A stretch of 64,000 nt of DNA from Burhinus oedicnemus (lineage: Eukaryota > Chordata > Aves > Charadriiformes > Burhinidae): contig VFFE01006615.1 of the NCBI GenBank assembly GCA_008921705.1, positions 7,475 through 71,474 on the forward strand. Reading direction: 5' to 3'. The translations under genes were made by a program, and so were the position numbers. The notes below the pieces were generated by a model. That model ran no database searches and was not told the DNA's origin. It saw only the letters and a list, made by a program, of their open reading frames with translations. Positions 31,769 to 44,854 of this stretch are shown here, in pieces; within the stretch, counting starts at the first letter, position 1, and the number at the start of each line of letters is the position of its first letter.

Positions 31769-34700
31769 AGGGGTAGAATATTTCCCTTGGTTTTCTTTTT
31801 AAATGTCTTGTTAAAGAGAAACTTCTGATTCACATTTTTTGTAGGGAAAGATTCCTGTATCAGTACTCAATCGTACTTTGCTATTGTCCCAAATCTTTTC
31901 CTGGCCAAAAGCATCACCACCATAATTTAGCTTCCAGCTTCATCATCTTGTCCTCTCACCTTCCACAGTATTGCACCATTTTCCAGCATGTAATTCCTCA
32001 TGTCAATGCTCTGAGCCATCAGAATGTCAGCAAAGCGTGCGGGAGCGCAGATGTTAAAGCCTACCAGCCAAACTTGGAGCTTTGGGTTTACTTGGGCTTA
32101 CTGGCTCTGTCATCTCTATCTCCGTGGCCTCCAGGGCATCAGGCTTGTATTGTCAAGGGCACCTATATCTTCGCAAAGTGTTTGTGGTATTTAGGCACTG
32201 ATTTGACAATACACTGTAAAACCAAAGAGAGCCACAGCAGCTTTACCCTTCTGGATTTACTAAATAAACTGTTCTTCTACGCTACAAGGCTCAGTCACCT
32301 GGGGCTCCTCAGAGTCCACCTGATGGGTTGGCCCTGGAAACTACTTTCCCTTCAGCACTAATACCATTTGCAGGACACTTAAGTATATAATAATAATCAC
32401 TTTTGAAGTACTGGCCTTTAGTCTTTCCAAGACTTAGTTCCCCATCTCCATGAGAAGGCGAAAAGGTTTTTCCTTTGCTTCTCCCATTTACACAGGCTGT
32501 AAATTTTCTGCTTTCCCAAGACATCTTTTCCCAGTGACTATACTTACAGGACTTCTAGCAAGGACTCTGGCTTGGAAAGTCCCTGAACTTAAGATTGCTG
32601 GATGCTGGTCATATGTGTCTCCTATTTTTACCCAGTGCTTATGTTTCTCCCTGGAAATCTGCAGCTGCTCATTGGATCCTGGAGACAGGATACTGTATCC
32701 AGTTTAACCCAGTATGATGACTCTTCCGTTCTATAGTACTTTGACCTTGGATGACTTGCTTGAGAGACATGTTAACTACCATAATAACAATGATACAAGG
32801 TCCATATATAACGTTCACATGCACACATACGGACACATTCAAGTTTGATTCTGAAATATTTCCCAATGGGCAGTAAAAGGGAACTCAGTTTCTCACGCTC
32901 TGATTTATTCCGATTCCTTATTCCTTTTCATCTCCATTCATCAAGGCTTGAATAGGATACCAGCTTTAATAGATGCTAATTAGCAATATAAACCATCCAC
33001 CATGCAAATCAATAGCACAAGAATACTGAAAAAAGCCCTGTCATAATAACAGTTGGGTCCAATGATTGAAAGGGGGAAAATGCAGTTGGATTCGTAATAC
33101 TTGAGTGCAATTAAGAAAGAAAGGAGAAATGATTATTTTCCTCGTGTGAATTATAAGCAATTAAGCAGGGCATATAATAAACCTTGGGACTGAAATCACT
33201 TTGGCTTTCCTGCGGCAGCTCCTCTGCTCCACACTGCGTTTCAGGGGGCTGCATTAGCTGAAGCACAGTTGGGTGTGTTTATCGTCAGCCCTTGTTTGAT
33301 TATGTACTCGAACAGGAAAGCGCCGCCCTGGCTAGCACAGATTTACTACAAGGAGAACTGGAAATAGGAGACACATTCTGGATTCAGCTCATGGCCGTCA
33401 TTTCAGTGGGTGCAGATGTTTTGCTTTTGCTTGGAGGATTGGCGTGTGGTAATTGGGCAAAGAACAGTAATTAGTCAGTATGTGTGGGAGGTGATTTGTC
33501 TGGATACCACCACGGAGAGCTAAGGGAAAAGGTCACACAAGGCAGAGAGGTTCGAGCAGACCATATGAACTCCTCTTAATTGGCTGGACAACTGGTTCAA
33601 ACAGCAACGCCTGCACTGTAAACACCTAAAACGTGTGGTATCTTCTTCTCCCCAAATCCTTCCTTCTCACATGAGTGGAAGTATTGCCACCCATCTGAAA
33701 AAGAGGCATTTTCCAGGGAAAAACAAGGATCACTTCTGAACGTACTACGAGATTACATGTGTATATCAGACCATATGATGGGATTGCACATGTGTAGCCT
33801 GTCCTGTGACTGGATATACACACACGGCATGAAGAAAACAGCTGCCTTTTGTTATGATGTGTCATATGGGCATTTTTGTGGCTGTGGGATGATGGGATAC
33901 TTTGGGTTGCCCCTACCACAGGCTGATGAAAAGGGTGATATAACCTAAAACTGGCCTAAATCTAAGTCCCATCACATGGCTGGGGGAGACCATCGGGAAA
34001 GTGGCAGGGAGCACGCTATGGCAGAGATTATTTTTTCCTAAAGTTGGACTGGGCTCACAGGGAAGAGGTTAGCAAAGCCTGTCTCTGAGCAGAGGACAGA
34101 GAAAACAGGAGCATCTGCTATCCTGGGGTTTTCCATAGAGTCAACAGGAACAGAATTGAAGAGCCGGAGAAAGCACTGTTTAGGAGCAAGGTTCACCTTG
34201 CAATGTTTTCACAAGAGCTGAATTTGTGGATAGGAGCGATTATCTCCCTCCAGCATTACCTGTAGTTAACTACCTACTGGATGACCATTATATTGGAAGA
34301 GTACTGTTAACTTCTCTGTGGTTTAAAGAGGTTTTCACTGTCTTCAGGGAAGCAGGACCAGGCTTGTTGGCCACTACGGGGATTTGACTGTCTGGGAAAT
34401 ATGTTCTTAAGTAGTATCTCAGTGCCCGATGTTTTAAGTTTTAAGATGAACTTGTTCATGCTGTATGCTAACTACATCATTTTAAGTGAGAAAACCAGAG
34501 CATTAATTGAATTTCACTTGGACACAAGCCTGTCCTAAAGTCTTTTGGTTAAGAGGGGATACCTCTTTCAGTGTATTTTGACTTCAGTGAAATTGCTGGC
34601 CGTGCCGTATGAATCAGCTGCTGACTTTATTTTGACTTCAGGAAAACCACAAAATTCCTGCGAATCCAAATGTTAAAGCTAATCAGAAAAGGAACAAGTT

Positions 34701-34778
34701 TTTCTGTGGAGCATTTAAAGGTGGTGGCCATTTAAAAATTGTTGGAACAAGCATAGTCCACGTGTCCATCTGTCTGCC
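31769..34778. other. Low-copy non-coding DNA, no gene recognised
   Basis: No gene, RNA or transposon is recognised. A 137-codon frame at 31948-32361 resembles nothing. The stretch 33090-33480 is listed as a candidate element. A 14-bp word TATTTTGACTTCAG occurs twice, about 50 bases apart, near 34575 and 34627. Confidence 0.55.
33090..33480. other. Candidate conserved element with repeated homeodomain sites
   Basis: GCAATTAAG occurs at 33107-33115 and 33157-33165, exactly 50 bp apart. TAATT cores recur at 33450-33454 and as GTAATTAG at 33467-33474. The middle part is GC-richer with scattered CpG. This arrangement is typical of developmental enhancers bound by homeodomain proteins. A 60-codon frame at 33292-33474 is not convincing as coding. 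Confidence 0.27.
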
Positions 34779-34809
34779 TGTCTATCTATCTACCTACCTA
34801 CCTATCTAT
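34779..34809 (+). repeat. (TCTA/CCTA)n tetranucleotide repeat
   Basis: TCTATCTATCTACCTACCTACCTATCTATG: seven imperfect tetramers alternating between TCTA and CCTA. It is short and interrupted. Confidence 0.92.
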
Positions 34810-35000
34810 GCAACTATTTTTCCTCAAGACCTTCAGAAAGCCTTTTGGAACACTTTGCATCAGCTTGGTGGGGGGAACCTCACACGTCATACCACCACAA
34901 AAGAAATATCCCCCCTGCCACGATACAGCCCTGGCACCCACATTTGGCAAGTACGATATTAATTTCCTGTAAAACTCCCTCTGAAAAGCACCAGTTCCCT

Positions 35001-35099
35001 ATGTATGTGTGTGTGTATATATATGTGCGCATGTGTATATAAATATATATCTGTGCGTCTGTATATATATATACACACATATACATATATATATATATG
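35001..35099 (+). repeat. Compound (GT)n/(TA)n/(CA)n microsatellite
   Basis: Alternating purine-pyrimidine DNA for about 100 bases: GT blocks, TA blocks, then CA and a final (AT)n. The TA-rich parts include self-complementary stretches able to extrude cruciforms. Frames on both strands through it encode only Tyr/Ile/Cys/Val or His/Thr/Tyr runs. Confidence 0.95.
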
Positions 35100-38000
35100 A
35101 AGTTGGTAAGGTGCTGAAAGAAATTTTCAGGAGGATGGTTTTCTCTTGCAGTGAATGTTGCTCTGGGGAGTTCAACCAATTTCCTTCTCTGCCATTAACT
35201 CCCTGACATTTGGCCTTTGTGGTCCCGTTTCTGAGGTGTCTCTAACACGGATTCAGTGTGTCCAGAGGAGCTCTTGGAGTTCTCCTGCCTTTCCCAGGCA
35301 TCAGAGTGGGCTCCAGGCACAAGTCTTTTACCATATAATCCTTTTTATTAAAAATAAGACTACAGATGGCGTTGCTTTCCAAGTCAGCAACTGAAAGCCA
35401 GAACTATTTTTTTTAATCATTTCTATTTTAAAAAAAAAAAAAGGATGATGAATTATGATCAGATATTCTGAAAAAAAAATAGATATTTCTGGAAAAGGCC
35501 AGAGTTCTCCGCAAAAAGATAAAGTGTTTAAAAAGGCCGTTATATAATATGAATGTCTACAGTGGAATACATTAAACTCTTAAGCAATTCAGGCTATACT
35601 TTCTTTCACTTCCCACTGCTCCTAATAATACTCTTTGTTCCACTCTAAACCAATCTTTCTCATTCTTTGTTGTTTTTACATTCTGCAAATGCTTGTAGAC
35701 AGTTCTGGTCCCCTTAGTCATAGATTAGACAAATTGTGCATATTGTTTCCTTTTAATCTCGTCTCCCTCCTGACTTTTTAAATACTTCTAGTTGTTCTAC
35801 ACCATCCTCTGCAGTTTACCAATACTTGCTTGATATTTTGATGTGCAGAACTAGCACGATTTCACAGTGGGAGTCAGATGACACCGGTACACTCAGTCCT
35901 TTCTGTTCAGCAGCAGCTTTGGGAGCAGTATCTCATTGCTGGTTGCACCAGAGCATATGATTTTGAGAAAGCTGTCGCAAATATATCTCTAAGTAGAGAC
36001 AAGGCTTGGGGCATAGGTGATTCCTGGCAAAGGGCTGGTGTTTGAGTGAAGAAGTCTCCAAGGAGGGAATAGACGGATTGATTGGGCTTCCCTCTTTGAA
36101 GCCAGGTAGGTGCGGAGTGTCTGGATGTGTCACCAGATAAGGCAGGGACAACAACAGTATTCCTACTGTAGCCTGACCATGACATCGAGACAGCATTCAC
36201 GTTTTTGTATTCGCAGTTGGACTTGGGATCTTGCAAGCAGCCAACTTCTACAAAGTAATGTGGCTCAAAGGAAGACTTTTTTTTTTTTTAATTCAAAGCT
36301 TGAAATTCACCACTCTCGTGACATTAGCTCTAGACTGGTTTTTTTTCCCTTCCCTTCAGCAGAAAAGGCCCTTCGGTAGTGTTATCTAATAGGACCTGCA
36401 CGTCTGAGACAGCACAAAGTACTGCTGCATTGTATTTATTAAGAAAGTAAAGATGGGATGATTCATCTGGACGAGTTTCCTTGCCTTTCAAGAAAAACTA
36501 GTTTTCCTGCTCCTTTTATGCAGCAGTGAGCACCTTTGCTGGACTATCCTTGTCTGGGAGGCACAGGGGTCTCAAGAACTTGCTACTGTTTTTTAAAATG
36601 AACAGTGAAAGAAATTCAGGACCTGGGATTTGGTTGCAATGGTGATAAGCTATGGCCAAAAAAGACCTTGTGACTCCAAGAACTATTTCAAAGCGGTCAC
36701 TTCTCAGCTGGCTACCACTTTTCACCTGAGACAGAGCAGCTGGCTGGGTGGACGCTGGTTGCCCTTTAAATGGGAAACCAGTATGGTTTCGACTACCAAC
36801 TTGTACTTCCCTTTCCAACAGACTGGGTGTACATGTGGCCACCTTTCATACCTCAACTTAGCCAGGTAAACGTGTATAATGTTTCTAATCGCTGTAACAT
36901 TGCTCTGATTGTACCTAGACAAAGTGAAGTGACTCAGCTGACTCACTTGGCAGAAAAACATGCGGTTGTTTTAATAACCCCTTTTTTTCTGGCAGTTGAG
37001 TGAGCTAAATGAGATCACCAAGGGGACTGGAGAGCACCATTGCTGGTTCAAAGGAGCTTGTAAGAGCCATGGGAGGAAGCAGGGGGATGTGGAAGGTTGC
37101 AGGACCTTTGTTGGAGACCGAGAGCTGATAAATTGTCTCAGGTCATCTCATCCAACTGAACCCAAAGGGAAATGAAGGAGTTTCCACTGATAGCTACTGC
37201 TCTGAGATATGAGGGTAACATTTCCACTACCAGTAACACACTAACACTGCAGTGCTGTATAAAAGACTACCAGTAAAAGACATAATCTCAAAGAATTTGC
37301 AGCATAGAAGTTACGAAGTCACAGATGCATTAGAAAAAAACAATTAAAAAAAGATTGTTCTGAGTTCAACTGCTGCGCCTGCTGCATTTTTGCCTTGTTG
37401 CTTTTTTTAGTTTTGAAGAGAACTTCCATGCTTCATTCCCCTGCATGTCACTGGGCGGTATGAGGCTAGTAAGTTGTCTTCCATTGAGCATGTCCTTCAA
37501 GTGCGTGGAGCACTTCCTTGGGCAGTCAGGGATCTCCTCCGCAGTCCATCTGGTTAGCAAGGAGCAGCCGGAATGGTTATGTGTTGATTGTATGAACTCA
37601 GTGATGGAACCATTGGTGAGAGCTTTGCAAGGCAGGCATAAGGTTGGCAGTTCTCTGCTTGCTTACCCAACAGTAAGTGGCACGATAGATTAACAATTAG
37701 GTTAGCACGGACTTAACCAGTGTTATACGAGAAACTAATGGTATGAAGGGGAAAAAAAAAAAAAAAAGAAGCAATAAAGTCAGAAAAAAAGAAGAGAGAC
37801 AATAATTTCTGGCATTTCCCCTTACCTTTGCCACCTCCTTTCTTTTTCTTTTTATTCCCTGCATAAAGTGCTGGAATTTGTCCAACAGTCTTTGGATGAA
37901 TCGACACTGACATATGCAGGAGCTGATGTCTGTGTGAAGCAACGTGGCTTTCCCCTCATCTAAAGCTCAGTGCAGGAGGGAACAATTCCCCAGAGATGTT

Positions 38001-40249
38001 CTGAGGAAGGTCCTTTGTTGGCTTTGAGAGAGGCAGTAGGGGAACAGTGGGGCTTAGCTGGGACCAGAAAGGGGTCTGAGGAAATTCAGTTTCAAATGAA
38101 ATGAGAGGAGATTTTATTCCCAGAGAAAGTGAAATTGAGGTGAGCGATAAAACTTTGAGAGTAGCAAGAGCGGCTAGCAAAATATATCTGAGAATGTAAA
38201 AGCCACGCAAAATAAATTTTCTCCTTTATGCGACATATTTTAAGGAGATTCAGTGGTAGCAAACTATTGTATGGTCCTTGGCGCTGGTGAGGGTCTTCAC
38301 AAGCAAGTGCAAGGAGAGGTATGATTTAGAGAAGGGAACCCAAGGCAGAGGGTAAGAGGGCTGATAGGTAAGTACAGCCACCCTGAGGATCTCAGTCCAA
38401 AAGCAGAGCCCAAAAGAGAGGAGCTGAGAGACAAGGAAAGATGACTTGATGTGCTAAGGAGTTGTAGGGGCATGGCTGAAGGTTTGGAGGTAGACCTGGT
38501 GGCCTGATTTAGCCTGGGTCGTCTCTCACCCTTCACCTGATTAGTTTTATATACATATATATGTATATAAACATTGTTATAGAGGATTTATAGTTATACT
38601 TTTATAAATATATCATTATAGAAGAACATTTCAGCATCCTTACTAACTTTACCCTGCTGAAGAATTTCCCAAACTGGTAAGGAAATAGGTACAGGATGTC
38701 TATAATTATCAGCTGCTTCTCCCCACATTCCTGGCTGATGAAAAGCCATTACATTGCTGTGGTTCATATGGTCCTAAGCCCTGGCTAACGGGCCGTGTTG
38801 AGAGACAGAGGAGATCCCCTCAAGCTTGGCTCTGCAAGTGCACAGCCTTGTGCTTTTGATGGATGCAAAGCACTGTTTTGTCACTGTCCATCATAGGGAT
38901 TTGGCCTTAATGACATGACCTGTTGTCATGGGAGAAAACAATGCCAGAGAAGGGAATCAAACACTAGGGAATTGAGTACTAACCTGCCACCAAACCAGTG
39001 TTCCTCCAGTCTTTTATTAGCTTAAAGACAGATATGGAGAAAAAGAGCAGGAGGGCAAGGCAGGGGCCCTAGATGTCACATGAAAGGTGTGCTGGTCAAC
39101 TCCTGCTCCTTGAGCTCTCCGAGGACTGGTGGCATCTGGATGTGGGTGGACACTGGTGACTAAGAAAGGTGTTTTGCAGAGCTCCAGCTGGTGAGGAATG
39201 AGCTGCGTGAGGCTCAGAGTAACAGATACAATGCCAAGGAGTTTCCATTGGGTAACCGGTCTACATTTGGATCGCTTTGTATGAGAGTAAACAGCCGGCA
39301 CAAAACAACCTGCCAACTTCCCATCAACACTTTGTCCTTTTAAAGCATTACTTTTTTTGTTTTAACAGCTTCACATGCTCCCAGGCAGGATCGTGTAGCA
39401 GTTTTGAAATCAGTGAGGCATTTGCCATTTCCCTCTCACCTTGCCTGCCTTTGAATTGGCACAGCTCCACAGCTCAGGTTTTGTGCCTATGGATGTCTCT
39501 TGCTCAATCATGAAAGCAAAGGCTACTTTGGCTCATCCTGGCTGGAGAAAGCAGAGGGGGCAGGGAAGTCTCTGATGCCCATCCTGGCAGATGACTCATG
39601 AACTCAGAAGGAGATTTTAGAGGATAGGGGCAGCCACCATCTACTAAGAAAGAGTAAAGGCAGAGCTAGAGTCCAAGGTCAGGCACCTTGGAGGAGAGGT
39701 CCTTCATAAAAGAGCGCTCATTCAGAGGGACGTCTCCAGGGTTCTATGTACCACACCAATCAGTACAAAAATTAGAATATGTGCTAAATACTCATCCCAT
39801 GTCCAGCAAGCGGGATCTTACAGCAGGAGAGAGGCCACAGCTCCCACCTCCTATGGGAGATCCATGCTGGCTGGAGCTGATCAGAAGAGAGCAGCTGCCT
39901 GGGGTTCTCTTGCGATGACTGGGACTTTGCAAGTCTGAGAATGTCATGCTGTTACCTTCTATCAGCTTGGGAAGGTCCAAGCAAGACTCCATTTTAGGTG
40001 TAGGGTCTATTGAATTGTACTTTTGTAGGAACCCCAAAAATTAAATTAATGCAACATGGGTGTCTGCTGGTCCTCAAACTAATTTTGCTGATCAAAAATA
40101 TCCTATTTCTACTAGTGAAGTATCTTCAACCAAGCTGCTCTGCTGAAGTGGAAAGCCAATGATGAATGAGTCAAAGAAAGCCAACTTGGTGATGACAGGC
40201 CCAAGGACCGTTCATGAGCTGTGCCTCCTAGGGAAGTTTTTAGTCATAT
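35100..40249. other. Low-copy non-coding DNA, no gene recognised
   Basis: No gene or transposon is recognisable. Homopolymer runs occur at 35408-35415 (T) and 35431-35443 (A), 36277-36290 (T) and 37752-37767 (A16). An AT-rich segment with a perfect palindrome ATACATATATATGTAT lies at 38551-38566. Frames up to 109 codons on either strand match no family. Confidence 0.55.
38545..38620. repeat. AT-rich palindromic stretch
   Basis: About 75 bases almost free of G and C. It contains the 16-bp perfect palindrome ATACATATATATGTAT (38551-38566) and repeated TTATA words. It may form a small cruciform; no other function is seen. Confidence 0.75.
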
Positions 40250-41095
40250 CCATAGAATCACAGAATCATAGAACAGCCCAGTTTGGAAGGGACTTTGGAA
40301 GATCATCTGGTCCAATCTTTTGTGGGGAAGGAAGCCTAGAAGAGGTTGTCTAACAACCTGTCCAATTACATCTTGAAAACCTCCAGCGACGTGGACTCCA
40401 CCACATCCTTGGGGAGGTTGTTCCAGTGATTGACTGTTCTCTCTGTAAAAAAACTCTTTCTTATATCAAGATGAAACCTGCCCTGGTGTAACTTGTACCT
40501 GTTGCCCTATGTCTTCTCCATGTGAGGAGAGAGCTTCTGTCCTCTTTGTAGCTGCCCTTTAAGTACTGGAATACTGTGATGAAGTCCCCTCAAGCCTTTT
40601 CCAAGGAGGACAGGTCTTACTCCTTCAGTCTTTCCTGACAGGCCAGGTTCTCCAGCCCTTTGATCATTTTCTTGACCCTTCTTTGGACCCTCTCCAGACT
40701 GTCCGTGTCTTTCTTGAATTGTGGGGACCACAGCTGGACACAGTGCACCAACTGCAACCTGACAAGTGCTGAATAGAGTGGGATGACCACATCTCCACCT
40801 CTGCTAGCAATGCTCCTGCGGATGCAGCCCAGGATCCAATTTGCCTTTCTTGCTTCAGCAGCCCACTGCTCACTTATGTTCAGCTGGTTGTCCACCAGGA
40901 CCAGGAGGTCCCTTTCAGTAAGGCTGCTCCCAACCACGCAGATCCTAGCCTGTACTGGGCTCTTTGGTTATGTCATCCCAGATACAGGACCTTGCACTTG
41001 TCTGTTAAACTTCATACAGTTCTAGCCTGCCCACTCTTCCAGCTTGTCCAGGTCTCTCTAAGGTGGCTCTCCCTTCTGACGTGTCCACATTCAAC
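40250..41095 (-). mobile_element. CR1 LINE, 5'-truncated, different subfamily
   Basis: A minus-strand CR1 of about 845 bp. The 3' terminus is at 40250 (CATAGAATCACAGAATCATAG). The sense reading runs back through the 3' UTR and ORF2: ERVQRR, PLYSALVRL, ILGCIRRSIASR, LLVLVDNQLNISEQ and further upstream to about 41095. ORF2 pieces are open for 106 codons (40617-40937) but broken by stops and shifts elsewhere. The 3' UTR differs from both the plus-strand copies and the 27766/31391 pair, so it is a third subfamily. Confidence 0.94.
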
Positions 41096-44000
41096 TCACG
41101 CTCCCACTGCCAGGCCGAGATGTGTGACCCTAACTAGTTAATGCTTATTAAGAGAAAGACTTCATTTCAGAAGGCTCCCTTATTTTTTCATTCATTATTT
41201 GGGGGTGCAGGGAGCAGGAGGTTTATTTTATTTCACTTTGTAAGACATGGAAGGCTTTAAGTGTTCATCAAGAGATGTAATTAAGTCAAAGACACTTGCT
41301 TGCAGGTCTCTGGAAGCAGACAGGGGAGAGGCTGCTCGGCCACAGCCTGCAATGTTAGACAAGGTCTTTAAATCACAGCCCTGCGCAAACTAAGCTGCGG
41401 AGAAGTTTCTTTTTGGGATGAAAACGTTTTTTACCACGTGGCTCCACCTGAGCTAGGAGTGTCAGAGGCACCTGTCTACACGGCTGCCCATCCAAATGTG
41501 ACCAGGGTGCTGGGATGCCACTGCCAGACACTCAACCAAGGAGTGAGGGACAGCACCGGGACTGGCTTGTCTGTCTATGAGCACTGCTGCCCTCTCCTGG
41601 CTTCAAAGCAGATAAATCCAGAAGAAATAAACTCGGGAGGGACAAGGAGGGCAGCAGGGTGTGCAGGGATGCAGGGCAGATGGATGACGCACAACCTGCT
41701 GCTGCTTTTTGGGGAAATGGGCTCATCCACTCTACCTGCAGATGCTCACCTAGAATCATCACAGCCACTGGGCTCCTGCCTACCAGCTCGAGCTTCCTGG
41801 TGGTCCTGTCGCTTCATAGGGATGGCAGGATATATCTGCAGAGGTCTCCCAGGCTCATCTGGGATGGGGAAACTGTGGCTGCAGGTGGTTCCTCATGAAG
41901 GTGGGACTTTTGCTTTGCACAGGTTTGCATTAGGTTTTGCAGAGCTGTCAAGCAGTGGGGCTTCATAACGACTTCACAAACACGCAGCAAGGGGTTTAGT
42001 GGCTTTCTTCTGCCAGCAACCACTGTCTGCCCTAAAATATGTCAATTCTCATCTCTGGGCTTCTCTTCCTCTGGTGTTATATCTCTACAACTGCAGGCCA
42101 AGTTCTAGAAGACCGAATAAAATGAGCTGACATCTGTTCTCAATCCCTGAATCAAAGTGTCTTAACAGAGATTTGGTCCCTATGGGCAAACTCTCATTTT
42201 CCTTTTCACCCCCAAATCTGGAAATCACACCCCTAGCACCTCCTTGGACTTGTCTCTGTCCTGAGCTAACTTACAAACTAGGCCAGAACATCAACAGAGA
42301 GAGGCTGGCAGGGAAAAACATTTGCAAAACATCCTGAGGGATTTGCTTCCAACGATGTAAGAGGAAATGTGGAAGTCGTATTTGGGTCTGACAAGCTGTT
42401 GACTCAGAAAAATCGTACATTTTCTGAACTGTTAACATGAGTCTCTGGGAAGATGTGCTTGCTCTCCAGCTCACGTGGCATCATCTCTGGAAGAGGATCT
42501 TCCCAACCAAGTGAGCTTGTCCAAGTGAGCAAGGTTACCTGGTGCACTGTTGTGCATCAATGCAGCACGAGGGAGGGAGGCGAAAGTTGGCTTTCACCTT
42601 TAACAAAGCTTACCTCCATGGAAGGCAACTTGGTTAACTCCATCTTGGAAACCCCTCAGATGAAAAGAAAAGAGCTGAAATCCTCTACCTCTCCTTTCCT
42701 CTGCAAAGAAAAAAATAAAACTAACATTTGGAAAGAAACAACCAGCTATACTAACAATCATTTTATCTTAAGGCAAGCAACTAATACGAAGTACCCTACA
42801 CACACTTGAACCCCCCTGAATGAAGGTCAGTTGAAAGAGAAGACAGCTTTTTGAAAAAGAAGAGAGGCAAGTGGATAAATGATCGCTAATCACATGAAGA
42901 ATGAAAGAAAAATGGAAGGGCAGTTCTGAAAAATAAGGAAAGCACCCAAAACCTATTAAGGAATGCTTAGACTCCAAAGACCTTTGTATATGAAGCTGTA
43001 GAGAGCCTGCATCTCTTGATCTGAGTACAAATCATGTCCCTAGCGTGCAAACTTAATATTTTTTCTGAGTCAAGTGTGCCTTTCCAGGAAGGTTTCTTCA
43101 CCGATCCCAAGTGCAACTTCTTTTCTTCCGGCACCTTTGTTTCTTCAAGCAGTTTGTAAAGAAGGGGAGCAAACTTCTTCCTGCTGCAGATAGGAAGATT
43201 TGGAAGGGCTGCAGAACCGTCCATGTCTAACGGTGGGTCAGCTGAAGGCAAACCCATCTCTGTCTGGGTTTGCTCCTTTACCCACCAACACACAGAAAAT
43301 GCCAAGTGCTTCTGTTCCTGGCAGCACAGCCAACAATCGTGATTCCTTGGAGCTGAAAATAGGCCGATGCTGGCAGCAGCTGATGCTTTTGCTCACAGTT
43401 CCCAACTGAGTGGGCTACCTACAGCAAGCAGATGGCCAGGGAGGAACTCCAGCGATTCTCTACAAAACAGCTAAAAGTCCCCTTTGCCCACTGCTCTGAG
43501 AGCTCGTGTTTTCATGACACCTAGTGGGCAAGCCAGGCACAGTGATTTGTGCAGACAGAAATCCTTCGAAACACACCAAATAAACTGGGCCCAGGGAAAG
43601 GCAGACGTGGGTTAAATGGCCATTGCCATACGGATCCCCCCAAAAAAAGGAAAAAAAAGCAAAAAAAGGCAAAAAAAAAAAAAAGAAAAGCAGGTTTTGC
43701 TCCCTTGAAGCAGTTACAACCTCGGTAATCACTCTGGGAGGAGACAGGGAAGGAAAGGAATATTATGGAGAGGGCAGGTGATTTGAGAAAGACCATACAT
43801 CGGGTTACCTTGACAGAGCCAATGATAATTTAGCCTTAGCCCTCTTCAGCAGCTTGTCCTGTCTCCTGGCTGGAAGGAAAACTGAGTTCTGTGAACGGGG
43901 ACATCACCCACAAGTGCCAAAGATAGGAGAAAATTTCCTAAGACAGACTTATGGACCTATTTTATGTAATCAGAGAGAGAAACTGGGAGTGTTACCTTAC

Positions 44001-44266
44001 AGGCAAAGTGTGACACTGGAAGACATCACCAAAGCGTGCAATGTTCCTGCATCAGGCATTAAAGATAAAGTGGAAAGAACTAAAATCACTTGCCCACTCA
44101 TATGTTTGTAAAACATTTTAGATTCATCTGCCCTAGTTCAGATGATTTCCTTAGGATGAGGTGCCTCATTTCCTAAAAGTGCCTAATTCTTTCCATTTCC
44201 TTAAAATAACCCACCTCTAGCCATTTATTTGGATGAATATGTCAACATCTGGCCATTGAGAGGAAA
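41096..44266. other. Low-copy non-coding DNA, no gene recognised
   Basis: No gene recognised. A 176-codon plus-strand frame (41438-41968) has no known motif and is matched by overlapping frames on the other strand. A dense A-rich run lies at 43637-43690 (listed separately). Minus-strand frames through that run give poly-Phe and are artefacts. Confidence 0.55.
43637..43690 (+). repeat. Interrupted poly(A) tract
   Basis: Runs of A7, A8, A7 and A14 separated by GG, GC or GGC, preceded by CCCCCC. It could be the decayed tail of an old plus-strand retroposed copy, but no matching body is recognised to the left. Confidence 0.85.
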
Positions 44267-44271
44267 CTCAT
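44267..44271 (+). repeat. Target-site duplication, left copy (CTCAT)
   Basis: CTCAT immediately before the first TG of the LTR, identical to 44850-44854 after its final CA. Five bases is the length expected for ERVL-type integration. Confidence 0.8.
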
Positions 44272-44849
44272 TGTCCTGGCTTGAGGTAAAACAGGACCAA
44301 TTCTGTTCAGTAATTTTACTTTTTAGCTAGGCCTCTTCGAACTGCTGAAATTATCTGCATGTTGTGCAGAAACTGGTCGCTCCCAGAGTGATCAGACCCA
44401 TGTTTATAGTTGATGCCAAGGAATGGGATGCAGAGAGGCTCCTGCTTATCCTTATTGCTGTAACACCCAAGGGCAGTCAACTTCGGTATTTGCCCCGTTG
44501 GAGGGTGGGAAGCGGAAAAGCGTAGAGGGGTCACCCCTGCGGGGCAGAGCGGACAGGACAGGTGACCCAAACCTGACCAACAGGGTGTTCCATCCCATCT
44601 GCCTCCTGCTCAGTAGAAAAACTGGTGACGTGATTGTCATCCTGGGAGCTTGATATGGTTTTGTATATACTTCATTATTTCTCTTTTTATTATTTTATTA
44701 TTAATATTTCATTAAAGTAGTTTAGTTTCTTCTAAACTCTTAAGTCTCTCTTTTTCTCTGTCTCTCTTGCCTCCTTTGGGGAATGGAGCAAAAGAGAGAG
44801 AGTATCTGTCGCTCCACCGAATTGGGCCAATTTGGCCCAAACCACGACA
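44272..44849 (+). mobile_element. Solo LTR, ERVL-like endogenous retrovirus
   Basis: A 578-bp element from TGTCCTGGCTTGAGG to ACCACGACA, flanked by a perfect 5-bp duplication. It has the LTR terminal dinucleotides TG...CA. A degraded TATA-like region follows GCTCAGTAG (about 44608-44620). An AT-rich stretch ends with ATTAAA (44711-44716) as polyadenylation signal, followed by a pyrimidine-rich stretch (about 44740-44772). The start and the ACCACGACA end resemble avian ERVL-class LTRs from memory. No primer-binding site, polypurine tract or viral gene adjoins it, so it is a solo LTR. The intact duplication shows that no rearrangement occurred at the edges. Confidence 0.85.
44711..44716 (+). 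terminator. LTR polyadenylation signal ATTAAA
   Basis: ATTAAA at the end of the AT-rich part of the solo LTR, about 130 bases before its 3' end and followed by T/C-rich sequence. A non-canonical but common variant of AATAAA. Confidence 0.55.
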
Positions 44850-44854
44850 CTCAT
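44850..44854 (+). repeat. Target-site duplication, right copy (CTCAT)
   Basis: Matches 44267-44271 exactly. Together they bracket the 578-bp LTR. Confidence 0.8.

Noticed and set aside
41438..41968. 176-codon plus-strand frame as a gene
   Set aside because: Unrecognised product with overlapping frames on the other strand; roughly one ORF of this size is expected by chance.
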